DNA of 64,000 bases. Source: Symbiodinium natans. Its lineage: Eukaryota > Sar > Dinophyceae > Suessiales > Symbiodiniaceae. The notes beneath the pieces were generated by a model. It did not search any database. It saw nothing but the letters and a program-made list of their open reading frames with translations, and was not told where the DNA came from. Shown here piece after piece: positions 9,458 to 21,263 of this stretch (position 1 is its first letter; every line of letters begins with the position of its first letter). Location of the stretch: positions 311,342-375,341 of the forward strand of contig CAJNDS010002134.1 in the NCBI GenBank assembly GCA_905221605.1. The letters are read 5' to 3'. The position numbers were made by a program, and so were the translations under genes.

Positions 9458-11210
9458 CTGCGGGGGGGGGGGGGGGGCTTTGGGTTGAGAGCTCTATGAA
9501 GGCTGGTACTCTGTTTTCAAGGGAGGCCCCTCAGCCCTAAACCCTAAAACCGTAAAACCGTAAAACCGTAAAACCGTAAAACCCTAAAACCCTAAAACCC
9601 TAAAACCCTAAAAACCCTAAAAACCCTAAAAACCGTAAACCCTACAGGGCCATGTAGGTCATGCAGGGCCTGGTCAAACAAGAGTAGCTGGGTGGCTGGG
9701 CTGGGCTTAGGGCTCAGCAACTTATAGGGTTTCTGTATGGTTTAGGGGTTTAGGGGTTTAGGGGATTAGAGTTTATAGGAGTTTAGGGTTTAGGGTTTAG
9801 GGTCTCGGTTGCGTTGTGCGAGTGCTTAGCAGGGCTTCGCGGCCTCAAGTTCGGATGAAACCGGGCTCCAGAGACCCAAAGGGCTGCCAACAGACCCACC
9901 CTTTCCCGGACTTACAGAGGGTTTTGTGTTTTGGGCTTAGGATTTGGGAGGGTATAGGGTCTAGGGTTTAGGTTTTAGGGTTTAGAGGGGCAACGCCTAA
10001 GATTCCGAAGCAAGGTGCGCAATCGTCAAATTCGTCATCGGCATGGCCTTTGCCTCCATTGACCTGGGCGACGGAGGGACCCTCAGTGAGGCTGGAGGTG
10101 CATGGTTTGGGGTTTAGGGGATCAGGGTTTGGGTTTGGGGTTTAGGGTTTAGGGTTTGGGGTTTAGGGGATTAGGGTTTGGGTTAGGGTTTCGGATTCAG
10201 GGTTTAGGGTTTCGGGTCACATTGGGGGCTCTTTCGGGGCGACCTATAGGTGTATGAAGACTAAACAACACATCAACACAGCCTCCCCAAAACAAGGAGG
10301 GGGGGGGGGTCCCTTCAGAACTTCAGAAGCAAGTCCAGGCCCTACTGCGACGACACCATAAGATGCTGTTAAGCAGTCTGAGTCAGGGACTAAGGAACTC
10401 CGGAGTACCGCCGGTCCACACATGTCGGCCACCGTGGCCTTCTTGGCCCCTTTAAACATGATGGGACTGTCCAGCTTAGCTGGCCTTCCCAACAATACTG
10501 GAGCCTAGCAAGTGTACAAGGGGTCGACCCGGGGCACAGCCCCATGGTCAACCTTGAGCCGTCTAAGCTGAGACCCGGGTGCTGAGTGCAGCACATGCAC
10601 GCGCGTTTCGTGGGGGTAGGGTTCCGATCTTGCGTGCGTCTGTGCGCAGCCTAGGGGTGACGCCGTACATCACCGCCACTTGCCCACTATGCTTGACTAG
10701 ACCTTGCACGAGATCTCGTGAGGCAATGGGATAAGACATGACGCGCCCTAGCGTAGCGCTACCCTCACTGAAATCCAAGGAGCACCTCTGCACAAAGCAC
10801 AGATTGCCAATGGTCAAGCAATTTAGCATGTGTTGTGCGGTGTTCTGGCATGTACTTCAACAGTCAATTGGTCAAAACAGCAACAGACTCTCTGCTTTGC
10901 ACATACAGGTCCCATGGTAAGAGCACAGGGTTTCGGGTTTAGGGTCTAATTCGGGTTCAGGGTTTAGGGCATTGCTTGCAACTTGCAGGCGCTAAGAAAT
11001 GCAGGCAGTGCGGCCGCAAACATCCGACTGAGCTCGTTCAGCTTTCAGCTTTAAGCGTTTTACAAGCCAATACTACTTACGGCTTCCCTGTATAGAGCCA
11101 ACAAGGGAAAACAAAGCAAAACATATTCAGCCACAAACCAAGCACACCCTAAACCCTCGAAACCAAGCTCCGATGCATTCAATCCGGGCTCCCAGCCGAG
11201 CAGCTTTGGT

Positions 11211-11245
<35 letters not shown>

Positions 11246-11689
11246 GGGGCCTAAACCCTGAACCCCTAAACCCACTGTCTGAAGGGTCTAGGGCTGAAGG
11301 TGGGTCGCTCTGCTCATACCTCCCCGTCCGTTAAGACTTTATCATTCGGCTGCAGAAGATGTCCGAAAGACGTTTATGAAGCCCGCAATCCGAACCCCCC
11401 CCCCCAAAAAAAAAAAAAAACAATCACATAGAAATACAATAGAATAAACAACATAAGATAAACAAACACGAAGACAAGAAGTTGAAAAACATAAAATAAA
11501 AACCATGACAGCAATGACAATACTAACAATAAAACACAAACAGAGGTTTGGGTTGCGAGGTCCCTGAACCCCCTAAAAGCACTCAGCCCATGAAGACCAA
11601 ATCCCCTCAGCCCAACAGAAAGGTTTAGGGTTTAGGGTTTAGGGTTTAGGGTTTAGGGTTTAGGCTTTGGGGTGTAGGGGCCCGCCTAG
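9458..11689. other. Kinase upstream region, candidate N-terminal exons unresolved
   Basis: Contains heptamer tracts and short unique islands. Island 10010-10105 is open on both strands (plus KFVIGMAFASIDLGDGGTLS; minus NGGKGHADDEFDDCAPCF). 9815-9920 and 10978-11040 are further exon-like islands, and 10244-10900 carries weak frames on both strands. Poly-G at 9461-9478 and 11214-11243. The divergent starts of the kinase and the plus gene should lie here. Confidence 0.4.
9537..9645 (-). repeat. CCGTAAAA / CCCTAAAA 8-mer array
   Basis: Three CCGTAAAA units followed by CCCTAAAA and CCCTAAAAA units: stepwise homogenised length variants of the heptamer. Confidence 0.93.
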
Positions 11690-14600
11690 GGCCGAAGAGG
11701 CTGCACAAGCAGCAAAGAAGCGCAATGCACAGCACGACCTTCAGGTTGGGTTTTTGCATTATATTATTTTTTTGGGCGGGAGGGGGGGTTAGGGTTTAGG
11801 GTTTAGGGTTTAGGGTTTAGGGTTTAGGGTTTAGGGTTTAGGGTTTAGGGTTTAGGGTTTAGGGTTTAGGGTTTAGGGTTTAGGGTTTATAAGAGTTCAG
11901 GGTTTGGGGTTTAGGGTGCTCCTGTGCTGTCCGGGACCCGAGGGTTTTGTCTCAAAGGAACGGGTGGGTCACTTCCGGGCGGATACACAGAACCCTAAAC
12001 CCTAAACCCTAAACCCTAAACCCTAAACCCTAAACCGTGTTGCAGAAGGGTTTTGTCAAGGCGCAGCGAGGATGACAACCGTGTGCCGGCTCCACCTCAG
12101 GAGACTCAGGCGGAGCGTGGGGTTTAGGGTTTAGGGTTGAGGGTTTAGGGTTTAGGGTTGAGGGTTGAGGGTTGAGGGTTTAGGGCTTACGGTGTACTAT
12201 CATCCCTAACATCCCCAAAGCCTACACCCTTACAAGTCCCAAAGCGCGCGGGAAAAGCACATGCTGCATCCGCGAAGCCCTGCAGCACCCTCAACAAACA
12301 CAAACAACCCGTCTAGAAGCCCCCAAAATCAAAACAGACCCGGCAACAACACCAAACCGTAAACCCTAAACCCTAAAACCCGAAACCATAAATCCTGAAC
12401 CCTCTTGAAGCCAGACCACCCAAAGGGGGAGACCGGATGTACTGGTTGGGATTTTCTAATAGGGTGTATTTAGGGTTTAGGGGTTTGGGTTGGTGTAAAT
12501 TCGGCTTTTGCAGAAGCTGTGGTGTGAAACGAATAGGTCTTCATTCATTACCAGGATGGGCTAATAGGCCCTAAAATCCCCACAATCAACCGAACAAAGG
12601 ACCATTTAAAGGGGCTACAGGCTCTAATAGCCCGCCCTGGTCAGGTTTGACGATTTTGTGCGCAGCAGATATCTCCCTAAACCCTAAACCCTAAACCCTA
12701 AACCCTAAACCCTAAACCCTAAACCCTCCAGACATGCCACGCGAATTGCTGGATCTGGCCGAAGAACTGGCCCACCCTTAGCGTGGCAGCCACGTGAGGG
12801 GGCTCTCTGCACTACCCACCTTGCTAGTAGCGCCCCCCCCCCCCCCCCCCCCAACCCCCTCCCTCCACCCAAAAAATCGCGTTTAGGGCCAAAAAGTTTA
12901 GGGTTTAGGATTTCGGCCCTAAACCCTAAACCCTAAACCCTAAACCCTAAACCCTAAACCCTAAACCCTAAACCCTAAACCCTAAACCCTAAACCCTAAA
13001 CCCTAAACCCTAAACCCTACACCATCTTACCGTCATTCACCTTCTACACCCTCTTAACCCTCGAAGGGCTTTGCATGCGCAGCCAGCGCTGCCCCCTCGT
13101 TGCAGCTCACCGACTTGGAACATCGCCAGGTTTAGGGTTTCGGGTTTAGGGTTTGGGGTTTAGGATTGAGGGTTTAGGGTTTAGGGTTTGGGGTTTAGGG
13201 TTGAGGGTTTAGGGTTGAGGTTTAGAGGTTTAGGATGAGGTGGTGCCCGAAGACTGCGAAGCATGCAGTCCCCAAGACTCTGAAGTCCTCTTCGTCCGGG
13301 CTTAGTTTAGGGTATAGGGTTTAGGGTTTCGGGCTTAGGGTGGCCTTAGGGTTTCGGTAGCCTTCACCCTACACTCTAACATTGAGAACCCTGCGCCCAC
13401 TCGAGAGATGCCACCCCCGACATGGCTGGATCCCCTAAACCCTAAACCCTAAACCCTAAATCGCTGCCAGATGACCCACTCCAAAGGCCAAATGGAAACT
13501 TGCATTCAGCCATCAGGTTTAGGGTTCAGGGTTTGGGGATCACAACTACCACATTCTTGCGCCAGGACCCTGTCATGGTAGCTCTTGCCTATAACCAACC
13601 AAAAAAAACATGGTACCTGGCCTACCCAGAAAGCCCCTCAACTCCTACCTCCCGCTTCTGCCACAAGCAGTGAATCCTAAACCCTAAACCCTAAACCCTA
13701 AACCCTAAACCCTAAACCCTAAACCCTAAACCCTAAACCAAGTCTAAGGTTGTGTCCCGAATCCCGGCGAGGCTTCCGAACCTGGGATTTCATTTGTTTG
13801 GCATAGGGTTAGGGTTTAGGGTTTAGGGTTTAGGGTTTAGGGTTTAGGGTTTAGGGTTTAGGGTTTAGGGTTTAGGGTTTAGGGTTTAGGGTTTAGGGTT
13901 TAGGGTTTAGGGTTTAGGGTTTAGGGTTTAGGGTTTGGGGTTTGGGGTTTAGGGTTTAGGGTTTAGGGATCATCTTGGGGGGGCCCGGAATCTGATCATG
14001 GGTTCCACTGGTTTCACCAAACGACCTGAACTAGTGTTGAGCACGTTGGGGCTGGGGGGGAGGGGGGGGGGAGGGGGAGGTCGGACGCTTGTGGCCTTAG
14101 GCCATTTTGGGGGTTTTGGGGGTTCAGGTTTTGGGACTTCAGGCTTTTCCGGCAGCTTGCAGGAGAGTTCTGTGGCCCGCTCATGGCACACTCCGCTCCG
14201 CGGTTTTGGGGTTTTGCTTACGGTTTGCGTTTTTGGGGTTTGGGGTTTAGGGTTTATAGGGTTTAGGGTGAGGAGTTAATGGAGTCGGGCGGTACAGAAC
14301 TCGGAACCTCACTTTGAAGAGTTGACACCAGTAAACTTGCCGAAGCCGCCCATCATGAAGATGCTTAAACTTCCGTGTTGCTTCCCGGCACGAGCCCTTA
14401 TGAAACCTTCTTGGCTCTTGCGTAACAACCTTGCGAGAGGAACCCTGCCATAGTCCCCCCCAATCTGCCAGACTCAGGAGAGCCGAGCCGCATTCGATGC
14501 CCGTCACTTGCGCCAAAGGCTGCTGAAGGGACGCGCCCAGCTGGCGGAGAGTTGCCAGCCTGTACCATCTTGGAGTTTCCGAACATTGGTGTAACCCTTG

Positions 14601-14749
14601 TTGGGGGGGGGGTCCCCAAACGGGGTACCTCCTCTTTTGGGAAACAGCCATCTGGAAATATTCATTCAGCCCAGAAGGTTGGGTTGCTGGAAGCTGCATG
14701 TTCATCTCCGCCCGCACCGCTCTCACCCCCCCCACCCCCCACCCCCCAG

Positions 14750-14798
<49 letters not shown>

Positions 14799-17463
14799 TC
14801 TTTTTAGCTTGAGCTTGTCCTGGTGCTACCCCCTACCCCCCCCCAACGCCCCACCCCCACCCCCCCCACCTCCCTCACCCCCCCAATACCCCCCCCCCAA
14901 CTGGGGGTGGGGGAGGTGAGTGGAATGGTTGGGAAGGGGAAGGGGAGGAGGGGGGGAAACAAACGGTGGGGGGTGTGTGGGTGAGGTGGAGCTGGGGGCG
15001 GGCAGGGGTGGAGGGGCATAGGGAGGGGGTTGCGGCTTCTTCAGGGTGTGGGGCTTTAGGGCTTAGCACGCAAGAGTTCGACAGAGTGAGAGGATGTATG
15101 CAGTACTTGAAGGGGTGATTCTGGTTTCAAGGCTGTGGGGTGCAAAAGGCTTATTGGCACTAAGTTGTTGATTTGGGCTTATGGTCTGGGGTTTGGGGAG
15201 TTGGGTGTCTTTGTCGTCTGCGTGAGTCCCCCCTGGAGGAACATGCACACCCAAATCACCTCTTCGAACAGCCAAATGGTTTTTGGAAATAAGTGGTCCC
15301 GCCCTAATTGAGCATTTTTTTTTTTTCATTGTGTGGGGTGTTGTAATGGCATGGGTATCCTACGCGGGCCTACGCGTCAGCTCATGTTTAGTAGGCGCGT
15401 GGCCTACGCGCGGAGTATGTTGTTGACGTGTGCCTACGCGGACCTACGCGGCAAGCATAGACAACCTACGCGGACCTACGCGCCCATACTGCATAGACTT
15501 GCCTACGCGGACCCTACGCAAACCTACGCCCTGCAGGCAAAATGCTACGCGGCCGACTTTCAATGATCGCGTCTCTACGTAGCCTTGCTCGTAGAAAAAA
15601 AACGCTGCTCAATTTGGGCAAGCTCCCCGACATGTATATGTATCGCCAAGCGCACCCATCCATTTCAGATAATTTAGATGTCTTTAAGCATATTAAGGTC
15701 CTGTTTGGGGGGTGGGGGGGTGGGCCGGGGGCTGATTTCCCCCCCCCCCCCCCCCCGAAACCCGAAACCCGAAACCCTAAACCATAAACCCTACCCCCCC
15801 CCCCCTCCCCACTACGGCCCTTCCAACCAGATCTCCACCTTTCCGGAGGCAGCGTCTCCATTGCGAGGGCGAACTTCTGCAGGAAAGCGGCCCTCGCTTC
15901 AAGCCTGGTGTCGAAACTCTTAGGGTTGAGGGTTTAGGGTTTAGGGCTTCAAGGCTGTGTCTAAACTCTTAGGGTTGAGGTTTAAGGTTGCTTTGGGGGA
16001 CTTTTGAGGTTTTGGATATTAGGGATTGTTTTGGGGGGGGGGCGGGTTAGGGTTTTAGGGTCGTAGGGTCTTAGGAATTTAGGGTTTTAGGGTTACCACG
16101 GGGAAAACGAGCCAACTTGTCCGAAGAAGTATAGGGGTTGAGGTTTCTGGGGAAGGGAGGGTTTAGGATTTAGGGTTTAGGGCTTAGGGTTTAGGATTTA
16201 GGGTTTAGGATTTAGGGTTTAGGATATAGGGTTTTGAGTTTAGGGTTGCGTTCTCTGGCGGCTGGGCTTAACGTATGGGTGTGGCTGACTACGGGTTAGG
16301 GTTTTAGGGTCTTCCTGACCCCTATACCAAAGCCTTTAAGAATGTAGATCTTATAAACCCTAAACCCTACACCCGCAACCCTGCACGCAAATTTCATCGG
16401 ATTTCTACACATCCCACAGGGCCTTTGTGGGATTGGGGTTTCGGGTTTAGGGTCTAGCTCCCTCTAAACCCTAAACCTAAACCCTAAACCCGCATAAACA
16501 ACACAAGAGTTCTGAAAATCTCGGAGCTTTGTGTGTAGAATTCCAAGAGAGTTCGCAAGCCTTCTTGATTCAAGACAGGGGCGCCTCGATTCTGCATGGG
16601 AACTTGCATGCATATTGTTTCTTCCATTACTGTTAGCCATTACTATCACCATTACCACTAGAATTCCTATGACTGTGGTTATTGCTTTTACCATTGCCGT
16701 TGCTTTACTGTGTTCTGCTCCTACTGTTTGGGATGTTCCCCTTATACTAACAGCTCCTTAATAGGGGATTCTAAGAAGGGGGTGCTACAGTCTCTACAAG
16801 GGGGAACATCCCAACCCTAAACCCTAAACCCTAAACCCTAAACCCTAAACCCTAAACCCTAAACCCTAAACCCTAAACCCTAAACCCTAAACCCTAAACC
16901 CTAAACCCTAAACCCTCACTCTATTCTTCTCACTTCTCAATCTTGAAGCCGCCAGACTGACCCAGCCAAGAAGCTCGTCGGAACAGTCAAGCGGGCCCGT
17001 GACCTGTCTCGATGCGCCACAAAATTCGCCGCAAGGTAGGGTTTAGGGTTTAGGGTTTAGGTTTTAGGGTTTAGGGTTTAGGGTTTCGGGTTTAGAGTTT
17101 ATCCTTATCATGCAACCCCTATGCATGGGTCAGATCATAACAGAGACCCCCCTAAAGGACCACCAAAACACGAGCAACTTTCATGGGCTCCCTACAACCC
17201 CTCTCTTTGCTCCCCCCCCAGGTTCCCCCACAATTAAGGCTATTTCGGGATCACCAGGCCTAAGCTTTTTGGTTATTTAAGGGTACCTAGGGGAGGTAGT
17301 ATAGAGGGGGAAACCCATTTAAAATTTTAGAGGGTACCACAAGGCTTTTGAAGAGCCCTGAACTAAACCCTAAACCCTAAACCCTAAACCCTAAACCCAA
17401 AATAGAGGCAGCGGACCGGGCCTTGGCCTTCAAGGTGACATGGAGCGAGTCATCTACCTCGAG
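11690..17463 (+). CDS. Multi-exon gene, unknown product (partial model)
   Basis: Plus-strand exons with good splice sites and mostly matching phases: 11690-11744 (Ala/Lys-rich, AEEAAQAAKKRN), 13083-13129, 13234-13293 (acidic, Cys-containing), 13387-13428, 13471-13516, 14332-14362 (31 nt), 14478-14561 (ESRAAFDARHLRQRLLKG), 15067-15114 (HARVRQSERMYAVLEG), 15831-15907, 16956-17035 (TDPAKKLVGTVKRARDLSR) and 17412-about 17463 (GLQGDMERVIYLEG). Likely further exons lie near 12050-12117, 12733-12780, 13755-13800, 14163-14200, 16085-16130 and 16531-16600. Most donors are GT; one is GA (13429) and one GC (14363). Charged helical stretches suggest coiled coil, but I recognise no domain. Start and stop codons were not located; the gene is divergent from the kinase and convergent with the gene ending at 18533. 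An antisense proline-rich frame at 13970-14191 competes with part of it. Confidence 0.5.
11786..11890 (+). repeat. TTTAGGG array
   Basis: About 15 perfect heptamers downstream of exon 11690-11744. Confidence 0.97.
12549..12648. mobile_element. Palindromic element (family 8)
   Basis: TACCAGGATGGGCTAATAGG ... CTAATAGCCCGCCCTGGT; single copy here. Confidence 0.65.
12916..13020 (-). repeat. CCCTAAA array
   Basis: About 15 perfect heptamers in an intron of the 11.7-17.5 kb gene. Confidence 0.97.
13575..13632. mobile_element. MITE family 3, fragment
   Basis: AACCAACCAAAAAAAACATG ... GTACCTGGCCTACC, right half only. Confidence 0.5.
13678..13970. repeat. Two opposed telomere-type arrays facing each other
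   Basis: CCCTAAA at 13678-13738 and TTTAGGG at 13805-13969, separated by about 65 bp of unique, possibly exonic DNA. Together an imperfect inverted repeat. Confidence 0.95.
14709..15048. repeat. Poly-C tract followed by complementary G-rich tract
   Basis: C-run at 14750-14794 with C-rich flanks to 14898, then G-rich 14903-15048: a large imperfect inverted repeat able to form a hairpin. Source of poly-Pro frames, rejected as genes. Confidence 0.9.
15357..15585. repeat. Clustered CCTACGCG octamer
   Basis: About a dozen copies of CCTACGCG or one-base variants in 230 bp, several paired as CCTACGCGGACCTACGCG; one copy is inverted near 15393. Spacing is irregular, unlike a simple tandem repeat. 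Confidence 0.85.
15899..15980. repeat. About 32-bp direct repeats around a short TTTAGGG tract
   Basis: TCAAGCCTGGTGTCGAAACT... and TCAAGGCTGTGTCTAAACTC..., both running into CTTAGGGTTGAGG; GTTTAGGGTTTAGGGCT separates them. The first copy overlaps the donor of exon 15831-15907. Confidence 0.85.
16728..16814. mobile_element. MITE family 1, complete
   Basis: TTGGGATGTTCCCCTTATAC ... AAGGGGGAACATCCCAA; right end continues directly into a CCCTAAA array. Confidence 0.85.
16814..16917 (-). repeat. CCCTAAA array abutting a mobile element
   Basis: About 15 perfect heptamers starting in the last bases of the element at 16728-16814; CATCCCAA merges into CCCTAAA. Confidence 0.95.
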
Positions 17464-17490
17464 GGGGGGTCGGTTGGCGGGTGGGTTGGT

Positions 17491-17525
<35 letters not shown>
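17462..17525. repeat. Poly-G tract
   Basis: Over 30 consecutive G after GGTTGGTGGG, immediately after the coding frame LQGDMERVIYLEG. Confidence 0.95.
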
Positions 17526-17526
<1 letters not shown>

Positions 17527-17895
17527 ATCTATCAGCCCTGTTTGCACTCAACCCTAAACCCTAAACCCTAAACCCTAAACCCTGAACCCCCAACCCTAAA
17601 CCCAAAACCCCAAACCCTAACCCTAAACCTTTTTGAGAACCTGGAAACTGACTGAGACCCGTGCTCGGTTCACTAGAGACCAACAAACCCGAAAAATCAA
17701 GAACACTCCCAGTCCCTTAATTCCTAAACCCTGAACCCCAAAACCCTTTTTTCTAACCCTAAACCCTATACCCTGAACCCTTTTTCCTAAACCCTAAACC
17801 CTACGTCCTGTCTTCGCTTTGGACTTGCGCGAGGGCGCCTATGCCGCCCACGACGTAAGCCAAGGATCAGATAACCCTGCTGTAGATCCACAGGG

Positions 17896-17980
17896 TTTGG
17901 GGGTTTATACTAACAGTCTTGAATGGGGATCATAGTGGGGTACTATAATAACTACTAAGGACTGTTAGAATAAGGGGGAA
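17896..17980. mobile_element. MITE family 1, left tip replaced
   Basis: TATACTAACAGTCTTGAATGG ... AGGACTGTTAGAATAAGG..., right end intact (GGGGGAACATCCCAA). The outer left bases are replaced by GGGTTTGGGGG, i.e. heptamer-like sequence. Confidence 0.75.
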
Positions 17981-18532
17981 CATCCCAAGTTCAGAGTTTC
18001 GACGCCCACTCTCGGGTTTAGGGTTCTATGACACTATGAAGTACGGCACTCTGGGAAGAAGAATGATATGAGGTACCCCCCCCCCCCCAAAAAAAAAAAA
18101 AAAAACAAGGATCCTAATCTAGAGAACCAGACATCTGAACTTGAGCCCCCCTGTTTAAAGGGGGGGGGTGTCGAGGTGCCCCTGTCCGGACTGAGTCCCA
18201 GACACTGCTTCCCTTAAACCCTGAATCCTTGCGGGTTTAGGGTTTAGGTTTAGGGCATAGGTTCACTTTGTCTAGGATGGCCCATACAAACCCTCTCGAA
18301 AGTAGTTCTAAAAATGATCCTCTTAACCCATACGGGAAGATATCAAAGTATCCCAAGACCTTCCTGTCTTTTCCTGATTTTGGGACCCTAGAACAAATTG
18401 TAGTTTTAGCTGTTTCTTGGGAATTGAAGAACCCAATCTAAACCCTAAACCCTAAAAACCCTAAACCCTAAACCCTAAACCTAAACCCTAAACCCAAACC
18501 CCAAACCCTAAACCTTAACCCTTTCCCAAGAA

Positions 18533-21227
18533 TTACTTAGTAGAGTTGTCCATTGAGCGCATCCCAGGCACCATCTCACCAGAGATGGTCTTCAACTCGA
18601 CCTGACCTTCCTGCAGAGCCGAGGGTTTAGGGTTTAGGGTTTAGGGTTTAGGGTTTAGGGTTTAGGGTTTAGGGTTTAGGGTTTAGGGTTTAGGGTTTTG
18701 GAGTTTACGGTTCAGGGCGTACTTAGAGGCTCATGGGTACTTATAATCCCGAACTAGAAGTCTGCTTCTAACACTGAGGGAGGGTTCTAAGTACAGCCAT
18801 ACTTAGGGTTATCAGTACCCTCAACCTCCAAGAAGGGCTTAGGGCTCAATATTCAGAAGTTTGCCTTCCTTTAGAGTCTTCATCCCCACCACTCACATGC
18901 CCCAGCGTTCTGCGCAAGAGTCCTTGATGTGGAAAGCTGAAGCTGCGGCCACGGCCGTGGCCACACCCGGATGTTGGTTCTCCTGGGAGTTCCGGGACTG
19001 GGCAGTTGCGTTAACTCCAGGATGTCAGGGTTCAAGGTCCCCTAGGGTTTAGGGTTTAGGGTTTAGGGTTTATAGGGTTTAGGGTTTAGGGTTTAGGGTT
19101 TAGGGTTTAGGGTTTAGGGTTTAGGGTTTAGGGTTTAGGGCCGTCTGGAACGGAAGCTTTGCGAGAACTGCGCCCCCATCTCCCAAGTCAAGCAGCCCGA
19201 CTGGGAATTACTTGTAAGGATTAAGTCAAGGACAGCTGTCGGTGGGCAGCTATTGTTTCTATCAGCCCCTTACAAACAGTTGCGTGTCGCAGGCCTCGGA
19301 CTAGACTCTTCTCAAGGAAGCTACCTACCTCAGACGCCAGATTGGGAGCATATTAAGGGGAACCTTTAGGGGTACAACCTTAGGGGTACGAGTCTCAATC
19401 CCTTGAGTCTATCAGAGAACTATACCAATTCTAGTGTCCAGAATAGTACTACGAATGGACCCTTTGGGTAGTTGATACTAGAAGCACGCGCAGAAGCAGC
19501 GGTTTGCCCACGGACGCATTTAGGTTTTCTTGTGATGAAAGAAAGGGCTGGGGAGGATGCCACTCCAGCACACATGCAGTAGTGTCGGTGCGAGCCTTTC
19601 ATGATGCGGTGCGTTTTATTGCAAAAAAGACACGCCTGCTTTTGGAGCACAAAAAAGGGGTTTAGGGTTTAGGGTTTAGGGTTTAGGGTTTAGGGTTTAG
19701 GGTTTAGGGAGGGGAAATGTCTTACAAAATGTGGCTTGGTTTGGCTCTGCTAGAGCGGGGGATCGAGCTCGAAACCCTACACCAGCCTCGAGTTCGGTGT
19801 TCAGCTCTCGCACTGCCTGCATCGAGCTTCTCACTTTGGGGTTTAGGGTTTGGGGGTTTAGGGTTTAGGGTTTGGGGTTTGGGGGTTGGGGGGGGGGGAG
19901 AGAGCATGTCGAGTTCATCCATAGCCGTGCGGATTCGAATTTCGGGGCTCTTTTGCCTTTTCCCTCAACACCACACCTTTCCTCTGAACCCCGGAAACAC
20001 CGAAAACTCAAGCCTTAAACTGTGCAAACAAGCAGAGCAACTCCTTGAGACCAACAGAGGCCCGCCAACGCCTACTTCTAAGGGCGGAGCGAAACGGGTT
20101 TCGGGCGTTTAGGGATTTTACTCGGCTGCACTTTTCCAGCTTTCCGGGCCTAAACCTTAAACCCTAAACCCGGAACGGCCACTTCTTTCATCTTCAGCGC
20201 GCGCGAGGTCTCAGAGGAAGGATGAGGAGACGCCTCCACGGCTAAAGCCTCATGAGGGGTTCAGGGTTTTGGGGTTTGGTTGAGGGTTTTGTTTGTCGTT
20301 TTTTATGTTTTCGGAATTTATGGCTTTAGGGCTCTAAGGTTTGGTTTAGGGTTTTAGGGTTTTTGGGTTTGGTTGAGGGTTTTTCGGGTTTTAGGAATGG
20401 CTTTTAGGGTTTTAGGGCTTGGTTGAGGGTTTTGGGGTTTGGTTGAGGGTTTTGTTTTTGTTTTTTTTCTCGGATTTTATGGTTTCAGGGTTTTGGGTTT
20501 GGTTAAGGGTATTGGGGGGTTTAGGATTTTTGCGATCAGGGTTTTTGGGGTTTGGTTGAATTTTTTTTGGGTCGGATTTTATGGTTTTAGGGCTTCAAGG
20601 TTTGGTTCAGGGCTTTGGGGTTTTAGATTTTTATGGTTTTAGGTTTTATGTTTGGTGAAGGGTTTTTGGGGGGTTTAGGATTCTAGGGTTTTAGGGCTTT
20701 AGAGTTTGGTTTAGAGTCTTAGGGCTTTGGGGCGTTATAGGGTTTAGGGTTGGTTTAGGGTTTTAGGGTCTTAGCGTTTCAGGGTGTTTAGGGTTGCAGG
20801 GCTTTTGGGTTTTAGGGTTTTGGGCTTTTAGGGTTTAGACCTATGGAGCTTGCAGGAGAAATTTGTGACGTAAACGCTCCTTGTAGGACTTTAGGGGTCC
20901 CCACAGGATTGCAACCTACATGTGGCGCAGCTTGGGCACGCCCTGTGAGCCCAGATTGAGAATTCTCCACCAGCTTGGAGAACTCATCGGCCGAGATGGG
21001 CTTCTTGGTGACGAGGTCCTACGGTGCATACAGCAAGTCAGCTGCAGCGTGACCCTCCGCCTCTGTCGCTTCTCCACAAAAACCGGAAGCAGGCTCCCTA
21101 AACCCTAAACCCTAAACCCTAAACCCTAAACCCTCCCCAGCCTGGGATTCAACCAACAAAACGCAGTCGAAGAAGCGGTCCTAGCAAGCCTGATGTATAT
21201 GCAACTATAGTATATAAAGACAAAATC

Positions 21228-21263
<36 letters not shown>

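Noticed and set aside
14552-15069. Poly-proline ORFs on both strands
   Set aside because: Homopolymer C/G tracts.
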